In this document: piece after piece, positions 56,217 to 64,000 of the stretch
How positions within the stretch are numbered: position 1 is the stretch's first letter
Layout: each line of letters starts with the position of its first letter
Assembly (NCBI GenBank): GCA_947504195.1
Contig: CANNGN010000003.1
Coordinates: 310,001-374,000 of the forward strand
Source: an uncultured Vibrio sp.
GTDB taxonomy: Bacteria; Pseudomonadota; Gammaproteobacteria; Enterobacterales; Vibrionaceae
Length of the DNA stretch: 64,000 nt
Reading direction: 5' to 3'
Position numbers and translations under genes: made by a program
The notes under the pieces: model-generated
Seen by the model: only the letters and a program-made list of their open reading frames with translations
The model's database searches: none
What the model was told of the DNA's origin: nothing

Positions 56217-57470
56217 GTGGCCCAAGAACTAAAAAAAGAAATTTCTCTCGTGTCGGGAATTTCCCAACTTTCGACGACATTAATGGGAACAGGGCTTTTT
56301 ATGATTCCTGCTATAGCAACCGGAATTGCAGGACAATACACACTCTGGGCTTGGCTATTTCTTTTTATTGCGGTTTCCCCTATTGCATTAACTTTTGCAC
56401 AATTAGGTAAACAGTTTCCCAGTGCAGGAGGAACATCTCACTTCGTACGTCTCGCATTTAATGAACGGTTAGAGCATGCCGTTGCTTGGTTATTTGTCAG
56501 TGTAATCCCTGTTGGCATACCTGCTGCCGTAGTACTCGCCAGTGGTTTTTCTTCGCAGCTTTTACCAGAACCGTTGAACATACCGTGGATAGCTCAAAGT
56601 ATCACAATAATACTTCTCACCATTGTTAATCTACTCGGAACGAAATCCAGTGGTCGTCTTCAATCACTAATAGCGCTTAGTGTCTTTGCCTTAGTTATTG
56701 CATTAGTATGGAAAGCCGATATAGGTAGTGTGGATATCTCATTGCCTGACTTTGACCAGAACCAATTCCCCGCAATCGCTTCTGCACTTGGGGTTATGTT
56801 TTGGTGCTTTGTCGGTATTGAAGCCTTTGCTCACATGGGAGAGGAATTTAAAAATCCACAACGAGATTTCCCAATCGCGATATTGGTAGGATGTCTAATC
56901 GCGGGAGTAACCTATTATGCCTGCTCTGTTGTTGTCTATAAATTAGGAGCATACGGCAGTAATGAATTTGATAACGCTTCAATCCCTTGGATAAGTGAGC
57001 ACCTATTTGGCGCTCGATTTTCTGCAGTAATCAGTATTGTTGGGTTTTTCGCGTGTTTTGCGAGTATTAATCTATATGTCCAAAGTTTTGCACGAATGAT
57101 TTGGGCGCAAGCACGGCAGTATCGTAGCCAAAGTCGCATTGCTAAAGTGTCAAGACGAGGCGTTCCAGTAAACGCAACTCTCGCGGTAATCATCACTATA
57201 TTCATCTCGATGACATTAGGCGAAGTCACTGACTTAGATTTAGCATTTTTCCTGAAACTCGCGAATGGGATTTTTGTTCTGGTATATTGGCTTGCAATGC
57301 TAGCGGCTTACCGACTACTTGAAGGAAAACCGAAACTCTTAGCCGCTGTGTCATTAGCCTTATGCAGTGTTGTTATCTTTTGTTTAGGCTGGGCAATGCT
57401 GTACGCAGTCATAATATTCTTGTGTCTGAGTCAACCATGGTCCAAACACACCAATGAAAAACTGGCCTAA
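56217..57470 (+). CDS. yjeH: YjeH-like L-methionine / branched-chain amino acid exporter
   Basis: 417 residues, about 12 membrane helices, APC family. GISQLSTTLMGTGLFMIPAI and MFWCFVGIEAFAHMGEEFKN match YjeH closely. Start taken at GTG 56217 with AGGTGA 6 bases upstream; the open frame to 56157 lacks one. Convergent with ribN, sharing a terminator. Confidence 0.85.
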   Translation: MAQELKKEISLVSGISQLSTTLMGTGLFMIPAIATGIAGQYTLWAWLFLFIAVSPIALTFAQLGKQFPSAGGTSHFVRLAFNERLEHAVAWLFVSVIPVGIPAAVVLASGFSSQLLPEPLNIPWIAQSITIILLTIVNLLGTKSSGRLQSLIALSVFALVIALVWKADIGSVDISLPDFDQNQFPAIASALGVMFWCFVGIEAFAHMGEEFKNPQRDFPIAILVGCLIAGVTYYACSVVVYKLGAYGSNEFDNASIPWISEHLFGARFSAVISIVGFFACFASINLYVQSFARMIWAQARQYRSQSRIAKVSRRGVPVNATLAVIITIFISMTLGEVTDLDLAFFLKLANGIFVLVYWLAMLAAYRLLEGKPKLLAAVSLALCSVVIFCLGWAMLYAVIIFLCLSQPWSKHTNEKLA

Positions 57471-57490
57471 GGGATGTTTTAGGCCAGTTT
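57459..57490. terminator. bidirectional terminator overlapping the yjeH stop
   Basis: AAACTGGCCTAA / TTAGGCCAGTTT, perfect 12-base stem, 8-base loop; includes the stop codon of yjeH. Confidence 0.88.
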
Positions 57491-57511
57491 CGTATCCAAA
57501 TCCTTAAAAAA

Positions 57512-58456
57512 CTACGATTGTGAGACCTGTTTAGGTTTTGAATGTTTGTCGAACAATGAGACTTCTTTGTAACGTAAACCAACATTTCCCAAAATCAGCA
57601 TCGTTGCACCAAGAATTTGATACCAGTTTAATGACATATCAAGTGCCACCCAGTTTATCACCGCCGCAAAAACTGGAAACGTCATTTCAACCAATGTTGC
57701 ATGTTGAGCACGAATACGTCCTAAGCCACGATAATATAGCCACATACCAACTAAACCACTTAGCAAAGCCATTCCTACAATCCAACTAATATCACTCGTT
57801 GGAATTCTGTTCACATTTACGTTCATCGAAACTGCAAACACAGAAAGTACCATTAACCCAGATAGGAAACGCCCCGAAAGATTCGCATTCGCAGGCACTT
57901 TATTGTTTGCTAAATACTTACCACAGACGGTTGCACAACCCCACGCAAACACTGCCAGCAACGTAAAACCGTAACCCAAGAAAATCGATTGAATGTCGTT
58001 GCTATAGTGAAGTGAAGTGGCACTTAGACCAGAAATATCCGGCCAAATCATAACCAAACTGCCCAAGAAAATAACACCTGCCCATTGAATGAAGCGTCTC
58101 TCTACCAGCTCTTTTAAAAATAGATAAGCCATAACAACAGCCACTATTGGCTGAAGTTTTTGCAATAGAATCACAACAGTTGGGTTTATGTATCGAAAGG
58201 CTTCGGTAAATGCGAGCGTACCAATAGCAGACCCAACTCCCCCAATAAAAAATAGGGCGAAATATGACTTGGTCGACAAATGGAACAAAACGCTTCGATT
58301 TCGCCAGATCAAAGGCAAAGTCACGAGCGCGAGTGTTATGTGTTCAAGAAGAACGATTTGTAAAGTGCTATAGCCTTGTTCTAATAAAGGGTAGCGAATA
58401 AGCGTGTCTAACGCCCATGTTAGGCAAGCTAACATAATAAAGAATGTACCTGTCAT
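57512..58456 (-). CDS. ribN: RibN-type riboflavin transporter (EamA/DMT family)
   Basis: 314 residues, ten membrane helices in two EamA halves (LEHITLALVTLPLIW; PTVVILLQKLQPIVAVVMAY; HATLVEMTFPVFAAVINW). The family alone does not tell the substrate; the FMN riboswitch directly upstream on the same strand points to riboflavin, as for RibN of Vibrio and rhizobia. Ends at the terminator shared with yjeH. Confidence 0.85.
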   Translation of the reverse strand: MTGTFFIMLACLTWALDTLIRYPLLEQGYSTLQIVLLEHITLALVTLPLIWRNRSVLFHLSTKSYFALFFIGGVGSAIGTLAFTEAFRYINPTVVILLQKLQPIVAVVMAYLFLKELVERRFIQWAGVIFLGSLVMIWPDISGLSATSLHYSNDIQSIFLGYGFTLLAVFAWGCATVCGKYLANNKVPANANLSGRFLSGLMVLSVFAVSMNVNVNRIPTSDISWIVGMALLSGLVGMWLYYRGLGRIRAQHATLVEMTFPVFAAVINWVALDMSLNWYQILGATMLILGNVGLRYKEVSLFDKHSKPKQVSQS

Positions 58457-58633
58457 CTTTTTAATCTCCTACAAAGATGCACAGGGGTGATGATTGAATG
58501 GCCAAACGAACGTCACTCACTGATACTGACTCATCAGAATAAGAAGCTTCTTACCTAAAAAGTTTGGTAACACAGGTGATCACTCAGGTAGATCCACCGA
58601 AATGGATCACTAAGTTGTATTGGTCGATCTTCT

Positions 58634-58772
58634 TTCATCCGGACTATAACCGTCGGCTCTGGAATTTAACCAGATCTGCTGTCCTTATTCTTAACCGAAT
58701 AAGCGCTCGCGGGCTTGCTTAGTTCTTAGCACTTAGCTTACCGCCGGTGGGGAGTTCCGCCCCGCCCTGAAG
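58634..58772 (-). promoter_or_regulatory. FMN riboswitch (RFN element)
   Basis: The minus strand shows the conserved blocks in order: AGGGCGGGG, CTCCCCACCGGCGGTAA, AGCCCGCGAGCGC, CAGATCTGGTTAAATTCCAG, AGCCGACGGTTATAGTCCGG, ATG. Position 58772 down to 58634, about 180 bases before ribN. A GATCCA/TGGATC hairpin at 58591-58608 may belong to the expression platform. Confidence 0.95.
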
Positions 58773-59045
58773 TTCGAAAAATAGTATATTTTGTATTCTC
58801 ATACCCTCCTGTACAGCAAACTGTATAAGGGCAGTATGAAACGCGTTATTTATAGCTTAAATAACATCAATGTTGTAGTAATAAATGCTTCAGAAAATGA
58901 ATTGTGAATAACTCATTCTTCTAACAATAATTTTCAACTTAGCAATATGAAATAATTAAAATAATAAATTCAAATAGATAGGAACAAACTATTTTACTTA
59001 TACCTAATATAACTCCATTTCACCCGCCAGCTACTCATCAAACTA

Positions 59046-59921
59046 TTAGCCACTAACTTGATCTAATACAAAGTCGCGGAATACCTTATTCGCCCTTGAT
59101 AGGTAGCTATCATGGCGCCATGCTAAACTGAGATCGACTGAAAATGATTTCTCAAAAGGACGAGTTACAATGCTATCATCAGCTTGAATTGCAACTTTCC
59201 ACATTGGCGAAACCGCATAACCCTGACGAATAATTGACTTAATCAACGGTAATAAATTACTGCTAAACGCCACCTTTGGAGCTAAATTAACTTCTCTACT
59301 TATCCGTTCAATTAATATGTGATGATAATAACCTTTTCGGAACAAGACCAACTCATGCGAAAGAAAATCATGGTAGCTAATCACCTCTTTTTCCGCTAAC
59401 GGATGGTCGGCGGCCATGCAGACCACCATTTCTTCACGAATCAATTTTCCACTGGCTAATTCTGGAGTTAAATCTTTGTCCGCAACAACACCTAGTTCAA
59501 CGGTTCCCGCCAACAACAGGTCGCGAATATTACGCGTTCCCGTATCCGTGACATTGATGTTTAATCCGGGGTATTGATGCTTAAATGCCATTAATAACGG
59601 AGGGAAATAGTAAGAACCCAGCACACTAGGCACGCAAATTTCGACTTCTCCAGTGTCCAATCCCTCTAAAGCTTGCATTGCCAATTTCGCGTCCTTTGCT
59701 TGACACAAAACTCGCCGAGCATGTTCGGTAAATTGAGTCCCAGCGGTCGTAATACTGACACCGCGTTCACGACGATGAAAGAGGTCAACTTTAAGCTCGG
59801 CTTCCAGCTTTTTAATGCTGGTACTAACCGCGGGCTGAGCTAAATTGAGTTGCCTTGCTGCCGCTGAGATCGATCCTGTTTCAACGACTGCAATAAAGTG
59901 TTTTAGCTGTCTTAATTCCAT
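59046..59921 (-). CDS. LysR family regulator
   Basis: 291 residues: N-terminal winged helix (ELRQLKHFIAVVETGSISAA, RQLNLAQPAVSTSIKKLE) and a periplasmic-binding-like effector domain. Divergent from an MFS transporter gene 209 bases away, its likely target. Effector unknown. The AT-rich stretch 58773-59045 downstream shows nothing recognisable. Confidence 0.92.
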   Translation of the reverse strand: MELRQLKHFIAVVETGSISAAARQLNLAQPAVSTSIKKLEAELKVDLFHRRERGVSITTAGTQFTEHARRVLCQAKDAKLAMQALEGLDTGEVEICVPSVLGSYYFPPLLMAFKHQYPGLNINVTDTGTRNIRDLLLAGTVELGVVADKDLTPELASGKLIREEMVVCMAADHPLAEKEVISYHDFLSHELVLFRKGYYHHILIERISREVNLAPKVAFSSNLLPLIKSIIRQGYAVSPMWKVAIQADDSIVTRPFEKSFSVDLSLAWRHDSYLSRANKVFRDFVLDQVSG

Positions 59922-60130
59922 CTATCCCTCACCTATCTAACATCGAATCTCTTAACCAATTTGGCACGTATCGCATTCACTCCATTGCTAACTATACCTA
60001 TAGTTTATATTTATGGAATTAATAAAAACAACATATTTTATTTATCATCATTAACTGGTTACTCTTATTGCATATCTATTTATTACTAACTGAATTTTTC
60101 AACCAACTTACTAGTAGCGAAAACGAAACA

Positions 60131-61345
60131 GTGAAAAAATTAACCCACTATAGCCGCATTATTACCGCAATCTGCCTTTCTTCAGTTGTAACATTCGCAA
60201 ATATCTATTGGCTACAACCGTTACTCCCTGTCATCCAGCAAGAATTTAATATTGAACCATTGTCTGCTAACTTAGCGATGTCAGCGCCATTGTTAGGAAT
60301 GGGTATCGGTTTACTCTTTTTCGCAAGCTGGTCAGATGCTATTGGCCGCTGTCGGATCCTAATAGGTGGTATCGCTCTTGGAATACTTGTTTCATTACTT
60401 TTACCCTTTGTCCATGACTACTCCTTGTTCTTAATTTTACGTTTTGCTCAAGGCTTATTGCTGGCAGCTTGCCCGGCGGTCGCCGTTCCTCTATTGGGAG
60501 ATGAACTAAGAAAAAGTTGGCTTCCATCAGCCGTTGGGTTTTACATTGCTTCTAATACTCTAGGCGGCATTTGTAGTCGACTGATTGGGGGAGTTACAGC
60601 GGAACATCTCGGTGGCTGGCAGTCAGCAGGTTGGATAATAGCGGGCATCACATCACTATGTTTTATGGTTATTGTTTGGTTATTACCCAACCAGAAACAT
60701 TTCACCCCAATAAAATTCCATTTAAAGCCTAGTGTTCAAGCCTTCGGGCAGCATTTAGCTCGACCTCAATTATTGCTTATTTATCTGATGATTGGTCTTA
60801 CGTTTGGATGTTTCGTCAACCTTTCTAACTATCTCATGATGATATTGGAAGAAGCGCCCTACCATATGACAAGTGATCTTCGCAGTATGATGTTCTTAAC
60901 CTTGCTAGGAGGCACCACAAGTTCATCGCTAGTAGGGAAATTTACAAAAAATCATTCTCTAATTTCAGGCGTTGTAACAGGAATAGCCGTTATGTTTGCT
61001 GCGAATTTACTGATGACTGGAGGACAGATTCAGCTGCTCATTATCGGAATGATTCTCACGTCAGTTGGGTTCTTTTTCTGTCATGCCCAGGCAAGTACTT
61101 TAGTGGGCAAAAGTGTGAAGAAGGCAAAAGGAAGTGCCCAAGCTCTTTATAGTCTTTTCTACTATAGTGGTGCTAGCTTAGGTGTATTTGTAATAGAGCC
61201 ACTCTATCAGCTTTGGGGCTGGCAAGGTGTATTAAGTAGTATGCGAGTTGCACTTGGGTTAGCTTGTCTACTTATGTTTATCTATTATATTCTTACAAAA
61301 AAACAACTTAAAAAGAACACAGAACAAACACAAATTTCATATTAA
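60131..61345 (+). CDS. MFS transporter
   Basis: 404 residues, twelve membrane helices. ANIYWLQPLLPVIQQEF at the first helix and GRCRILIGGIALGI (loop 2-3) fit the YnfM/DHA1-like group of drug or metabolite exporters. Start uncertain: GTG 60131 keeps the normal topology; a TTG at 60068 would add 21 residues; neither has a good ribosome site. Divergent from the LysR gene. Confidence 0.8.
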   Translation: MKKLTHYSRIITAICLSSVVTFANIYWLQPLLPVIQQEFNIEPLSANLAMSAPLLGMGIGLLFFASWSDAIGRCRILIGGIALGILVSLLLPFVHDYSLFLILRFAQGLLLAACPAVAVPLLGDELRKSWLPSAVGFYIASNTLGGICSRLIGGVTAEHLGGWQSAGWIIAGITSLCFMVIVWLLPNQKHFTPIKFHLKPSVQAFGQHLARPQLLLIYLMIGLTFGCFVNLSNYLMMILEEAPYHMTSDLRSMMFLTLLGGTTSSSLVGKFTKNHSLISGVVTGIAVMFAANLLMTGGQIQLLIIGMILTSVGFFFCHAQASTLVGKSVKKAKGSAQALYSLFYYSGASLGVFVIEPLYQLWGWQGVLSSMRVALGLACLLMFIYYILTKKQLKKNTEQTQISY

Positions 61346-61659
61346 AACAACTAGATACATTCTTACATAAAACAAACAAAAAAAGAACAGAACTCACACA
61401 CAGGTCGATTGCTCAAACGAAGAACGAAGTGTTATTTTTATTAATAGTACACGGATGTATATTGGCTAAGTCGATATACTTTCGACGTTTGACTTTTTTT
61501 ACAATTGCAGTCGAATGAGCCTAAGAAAAAATATGATCGCATTTATTGCCCTTAAAACAATTTATGCTATTGTTAATAAGAGAGTGAAATAGAGTAAAAA
61601 CTATTTCATTTTTTGTAGGTATCATGATTGCTAATAACGTGATGCTTTTCATGTATATA
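61346..61659 (+). other. AT-rich leader and promoter region before the riboswitch
   Basis: 314 bases, no gene. It should hold the promoter of the downstream gene near 61560-61600, but I cannot point to a convincing -35/-10 pair. Confidence 0.35.
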
Positions 61660-61757
61660 AATTGTAGAAAATGGCAAAACTGTCGAAAGGCAGTGACGCA
61701 AAGTCTCCGGTCCGACGGTGAGTTAACCAGGATAGCGGGATTACCTCAAAAATTGAA
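61660..61757 (+). promoter_or_regulatory. c-di-GMP-I riboswitch (GEMM)
   Basis: Conserved blocks in order: GGCAAAACTG, TCGAAAGGCAG (tetraloop), TGACGCAAAGTCTCCGG, then CCAGGATAGCGGGATTACC. These are the GEMM-I core (GACGCAAAGCCTCCGG and GGTAGCGGGGTTACC) with few changes. A 104-base gap then leads to the start codon at 61861. Confidence 0.9.
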
Positions 61758-61832
61758 GAGCGTTTTAGTAGTCTGATTGACCTAGTGTTAATTTCAAATT
61801 AGTAATTCGCAACATTTGCGGTGCGTCATGCC

Positions 61833-61857
61833 ATCTCTAAAGTCATATCTTGGAGAT
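61833..61857 (+). promoter_or_regulatory. hairpin sequestering the ribosome site of the repeat protein
   Basis: ATCTCTAA (61833-61840) pairs with TTGGAGAT (61850-61857), hiding the GGAG at 61852-61855 that lies 5 bases before the ATG. Likely the translational switch worked by the riboswitch. Confidence 0.55.
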
Positions 61858-61860
61858 AGT

Positions 61861-64000
61861 ATGAACATATTTAAAAACATATGCTTAAAGAGTATTTGTT
61901 ACCTTTCATTATTTACCGCATCGATAGCATCTAGTGTTGTCCTTGCAGACTCTTCTGTTAATTTTAATGGTGTCGACTCCTACGTTGAAATGACGCCTTG
62001 GGAACCAACTGGAAGTTATGAGATCGTTGCACAATTTAGCGACCTATCGTTCGATTCCCAAAATAGAGTGTTCATTACCTCCAGCTCTCAAGATAGAGAA
62101 TATGTTTCTATCTTTCCTAAATCGGTGCAAACCCAATTCGGATCAAATTACCCTGGTATTTGGGGGAAATTCGATTTTGAAAGCACCAAATACGTAAAGA
62201 TTCGTGTTAAACAAGGTAGCCTTTATGCTTCTGATGGTGTAAATGAAAGTACCATTTATAACTCTAGTATTTCTCCGTCATCTGCTGATTTCGACTATTT
62301 ATTCCGTAGAAATAGCGTATATTCGGCAGCCGGATTAGAATCGATTACGTTTTCTGATTTAAACAACTCTTCCAATGACCGTACCATTACGTTTGATGAT
62401 AACGGTCAAGCTGTTGTTACATCAACAGATAACTCATCTGCATACACCGTAAACGTTAATGCATCCGATGCTACTGTTACGAGTGGTTCAACTTCAACGA
62501 ACAATTCAGCGTCAACTGATGAAATGTCATTAGTCGAATTCAATGGGTCAAATTCCTATATCGAAATGACACCTTGGGTACCAACAGGTAGCTATAAGGT
62601 AATGGCATGGATTGATGGCGTCTCAAGTAATAAGACAGATAGCGTTTATCTTGCTTCAGACTCTAATACCAACGAATTTATAAGTTACTTCCCTAGCTCT
62701 TTTCAATCTAAGCTCGATTCAACATGGTCCGGCGTTTGGGGAACTATGGATTTTGCTGAAACTGGATATATTGAAGTCACTGTAAACTATGGCTCAGTAA
62801 CAGCATCAGATGGTAAAACCACAGAAACAGCATACAACAGTAACATCACACCAACCGCAACGAGTTTTGACCGTATATTCCGCCGAGCAAGCAGCTACTC
62901 AGAAGGAAGCTTACTTGCTATAGCATTTATTGATTTAAATAACGACGACAATTATCGAGCTATAACATTTGATTCTAGTGGTGAGCCAGTAGTGACTTCT
63001 GCGTCAAGTGTTGATGTAACTATTGAAGGGACGGTCTCAGCTATTGAAACCGACAGCGACGATCTCACTGATGAACAGTCTGCTGCTTTAACTAAGTTAT
63101 CAGCCTCTTACTCACTTAGCCTAACTTCGAGTAGCAATAGTACTGATACAACGACTTCAAATACTGACTCAACAACTTCAGACAATGCAAGCAGTGATGA
63201 TGTTTCGATAGAAACGAGTTCTACGACTCAATTCAACGGTACCAATTCATACATCGAAATGACACCTTGGGTACCAACTGGTAACTACAAAGTGATGGCA
63301 TGGCTCGACGATGTATCAAGCAATAGCCAAGATAGAGTGTTCCTCGCTTCAGACTCTAACACCGATGAATTCATAAGCTATTACCCTAAATCAGTTCAGA
63401 CAAAACTTAGTTCAACTTGGTCTGGAATCTGGGGGAAAATGGATTTCGCTACAACTGGATATATTGAAATCTCTGTTAATTACGGGTCAATGAGTGCGTC
63501 TGACGGGACAACTGAAAAAACGGTTTACAACAGTAATATCTCTCCAACTTCTACGAGTTTTGATCGTATATTCCGCCGAGCTTCTACTTACTCAAAAGGA
63601 AGCTTAACTGCTATCGCATTTATTGATTTAAATGACGACGAGAATTATAGAGTCATCACGTTTGATTCTAGTGGTGAGCCAGTTGTCACTTCCACTTCTA
63701 ACGTTGATATCAGTTTAGAAGGTTCAACGACTTCAACATCAACCAGTAATACTCTAACCGATCAGCAGACTGCTGCATTAGAGAGGCTAGAAACAGAATA
63801 CTCTATTGGGGTTTCTACTAGTGATACGTCTAGTAACACAACTTCAAGTGATTCAAGCAACAACACTACTAATAACAATACAACTGATAGCGTCTCAACC
63901 GACTCAGATAACTCAACATCAACGAATACTGTTTCAACGTCAAATGATGGCGACAATAATGGTATTGAGTTTGATGGTGTTAATATCTATGCGCAAATGA
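61861..64000 (+). CDS. large secreted repeat protein under c-di-GMP riboswitch control (3' part outside window)
   Basis: Open from ATG 61861 to the window edge, 713 codons, no stop. Signal peptide SICYLSLFTASIASSVVLA. Then tandem repeats of about 110-150 residues starting at 61960, 62536, 63229 and 63967. Each opens FNGxNSYIEMTPWVPTGxYK, with a centre GIWGKMDFATTGYIEV and YNSNISPT, and an end FDRIFRRAS, AIAFIDLN, ITFDSSGEPVVTS. The start of each unit resembles a LamG-like beta-sandwich. Linkers are Ser/Thr/Asn-rich, as in stalks of surface adhesins. Function unknown; adhesion or biofilm matrix is inferred from regulation and form. Confidence 0.85.
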   Translation, partial: MNIFKNICLKSICYLSLFTASIASSVVLADSSVNFNGVDSYVEMTPWEPTGSYEIVAQFSDLSFDSQNRVFITSSSQDREYVSIFPKSVQTQFGSNYPGIWGKFDFESTKYVKIRVKQGSLYASDGVNESTIYNSSISPSSADFDYLFRRNSVYSAAGLESITFSDLNNSSNDRTITFDDNGQAVVTSTDNSSAYTVNVNASDATVTSGSTSTNNSASTDEMSLVEFNGSNSYIEMTPWVPTGSYKVMAWIDGVSSNKTDSVYLASDSNTNEFISYFPSSFQSKLDSTWSGVWGTMDFAETGYIEVTVNYGSVTASDGKTTETAYNSNITPTATSFDRIFRRASSYSEGSLLAIAFIDLNNDDNYRAITFDSSGEPVVTSASSVDVTIEGTVSAIETDSDDLTDEQSAALTKLSASYSLSLTSSSNSTDTTTSNTDSTTSDNASSDDVSIETSSTTQFNGTNSYIEMTPWVPTGNYKVMAWLDDVSSNSQDRVFLASDSNTDEFISYYPKSVQTKLSSTWSGIWGKMDFATTGYIEISVNYGSMSASDGTTEKTVYNSNISPTSTSFDRIFRRASTYSKGSLTAIAFIDLNDDENYRVITFDSSGEPVVTSTSNVDISLEGSTTSTSTSNTLTDQQTAALERLETEYSIGVSTSDTSSNTTSSDSSNNTTNNNTTDSVSTDSDNSTSTNTVSTSNDGDNNGIEFDGVNIYAQM
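61960..64000 (+). repeat. tandem protein-coding repeats in the secreted protein
   Basis: Unit starts at 61960, 62536, 63229 and 63967 (spacing 576, 693, 738 bases). Units 2 and 3 are nearly identical in long stretches; unit 1 is more diverged; unit 4 is cut. Length differs mainly in the Ser/Thr linker and in a short segment with LTDEQSAALTKL / LTDQQTAALERL present only in units 2 and 3. Confidence 0.88.

Noticed and set aside
63762..63956. Minus-strand frame at the window end
   Set aside because: It is the complement of the Ser/Thr-rich linker of the secreted repeat protein; low complexity, no ribosome site.
61960..64000. Long repeats as a possible CRISPR or non-coding array
   Set aside because: Repeats are hundreds of bases long, stay in one open frame and code for similar protein domains.

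Overview
The window looks like chromosomal DNA of a nitrogen-fixing marine gammaproteobacterium, most likely a Vibrio. The basis is a NifL/NifA-controlled molybdenum nif island linked to an rnf operon, Vibrio-type attC cassette sites, a LuxT-like regulator, an FMN-riboswitch-controlled RibN-type transporter and a c-di-GMP-I riboswitch. Species cannot be fixed from sequence alone; the V. natriegens / V. diazotrophicus groups are the obvious candidates.

Layout. (1) 1-3416, minus: rnfA-B-C-D (rnfD cut by the window edge), divergent from nifL-nifA (3698-6860), followed by nifB-fdxN-nifQ (7027-9189). (2) 9190-16969: a block without nif genes that splits the island. It holds a small Cys/His protein, a small membrane protein, an AlkC-like DNA glycosylase, an orphan TRAP receptor, a TacA-TacT pair, and a run of minus-strand genes each followed by an attC-like site, with no integrase visible (CALIN-like). 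(3) 16970-24596, minus: one operon nifU-S-V-W-Z-M-modA-B-C, putting molybdate uptake behind the nif promoter. (4) 25057-25752: a Bax-like glucosaminidase divergent from nifU. (5) 25837-29448, minus: nifE-N-X-fdxB. (6) 29737-35069, minus: nifH-D-K-T-Y plus a DUF6129-like gene. (7) 35.4-61.3 kb: ordinary accessory and housekeeping genes (AhpD-like/TetR, Crp/Fnr, luxT, yfcZ, acyltransferase, ycbX, pyrC, GST, PAS-GGDEF-EAL, DUF808, hcp-hcr, yjeH, ribN, LysR/MFS). (8) 61.6 kb to the end: a c-di-GMP-I riboswitch leading into a large secreted repeat protein that runs off the window.

How it works together. NifA/sigma54 sites can be read directly. GG-N10-GC promoter elements lie before rnfA, nifB, nifU, nifE and nifH, with weaker candidates before nifL and the Bax-like gene. 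Perfect TGT-N10-ACA NifA sites lie 50-160 bp upstream of each. Rnf and the two ferredoxins would supply low-potential electrons to NifH; no nifF or nifJ is seen. ModABC and NifQ supply Mo, NifB/NifEN/NifX/NifV build FeMo-co, NifU/NifS make Fe-S clusters, and NifM/NifZ/NifW/NifT/NifY help maturation. Functions are assigned by recognising family motifs in the translated sequence; no database search was possible.
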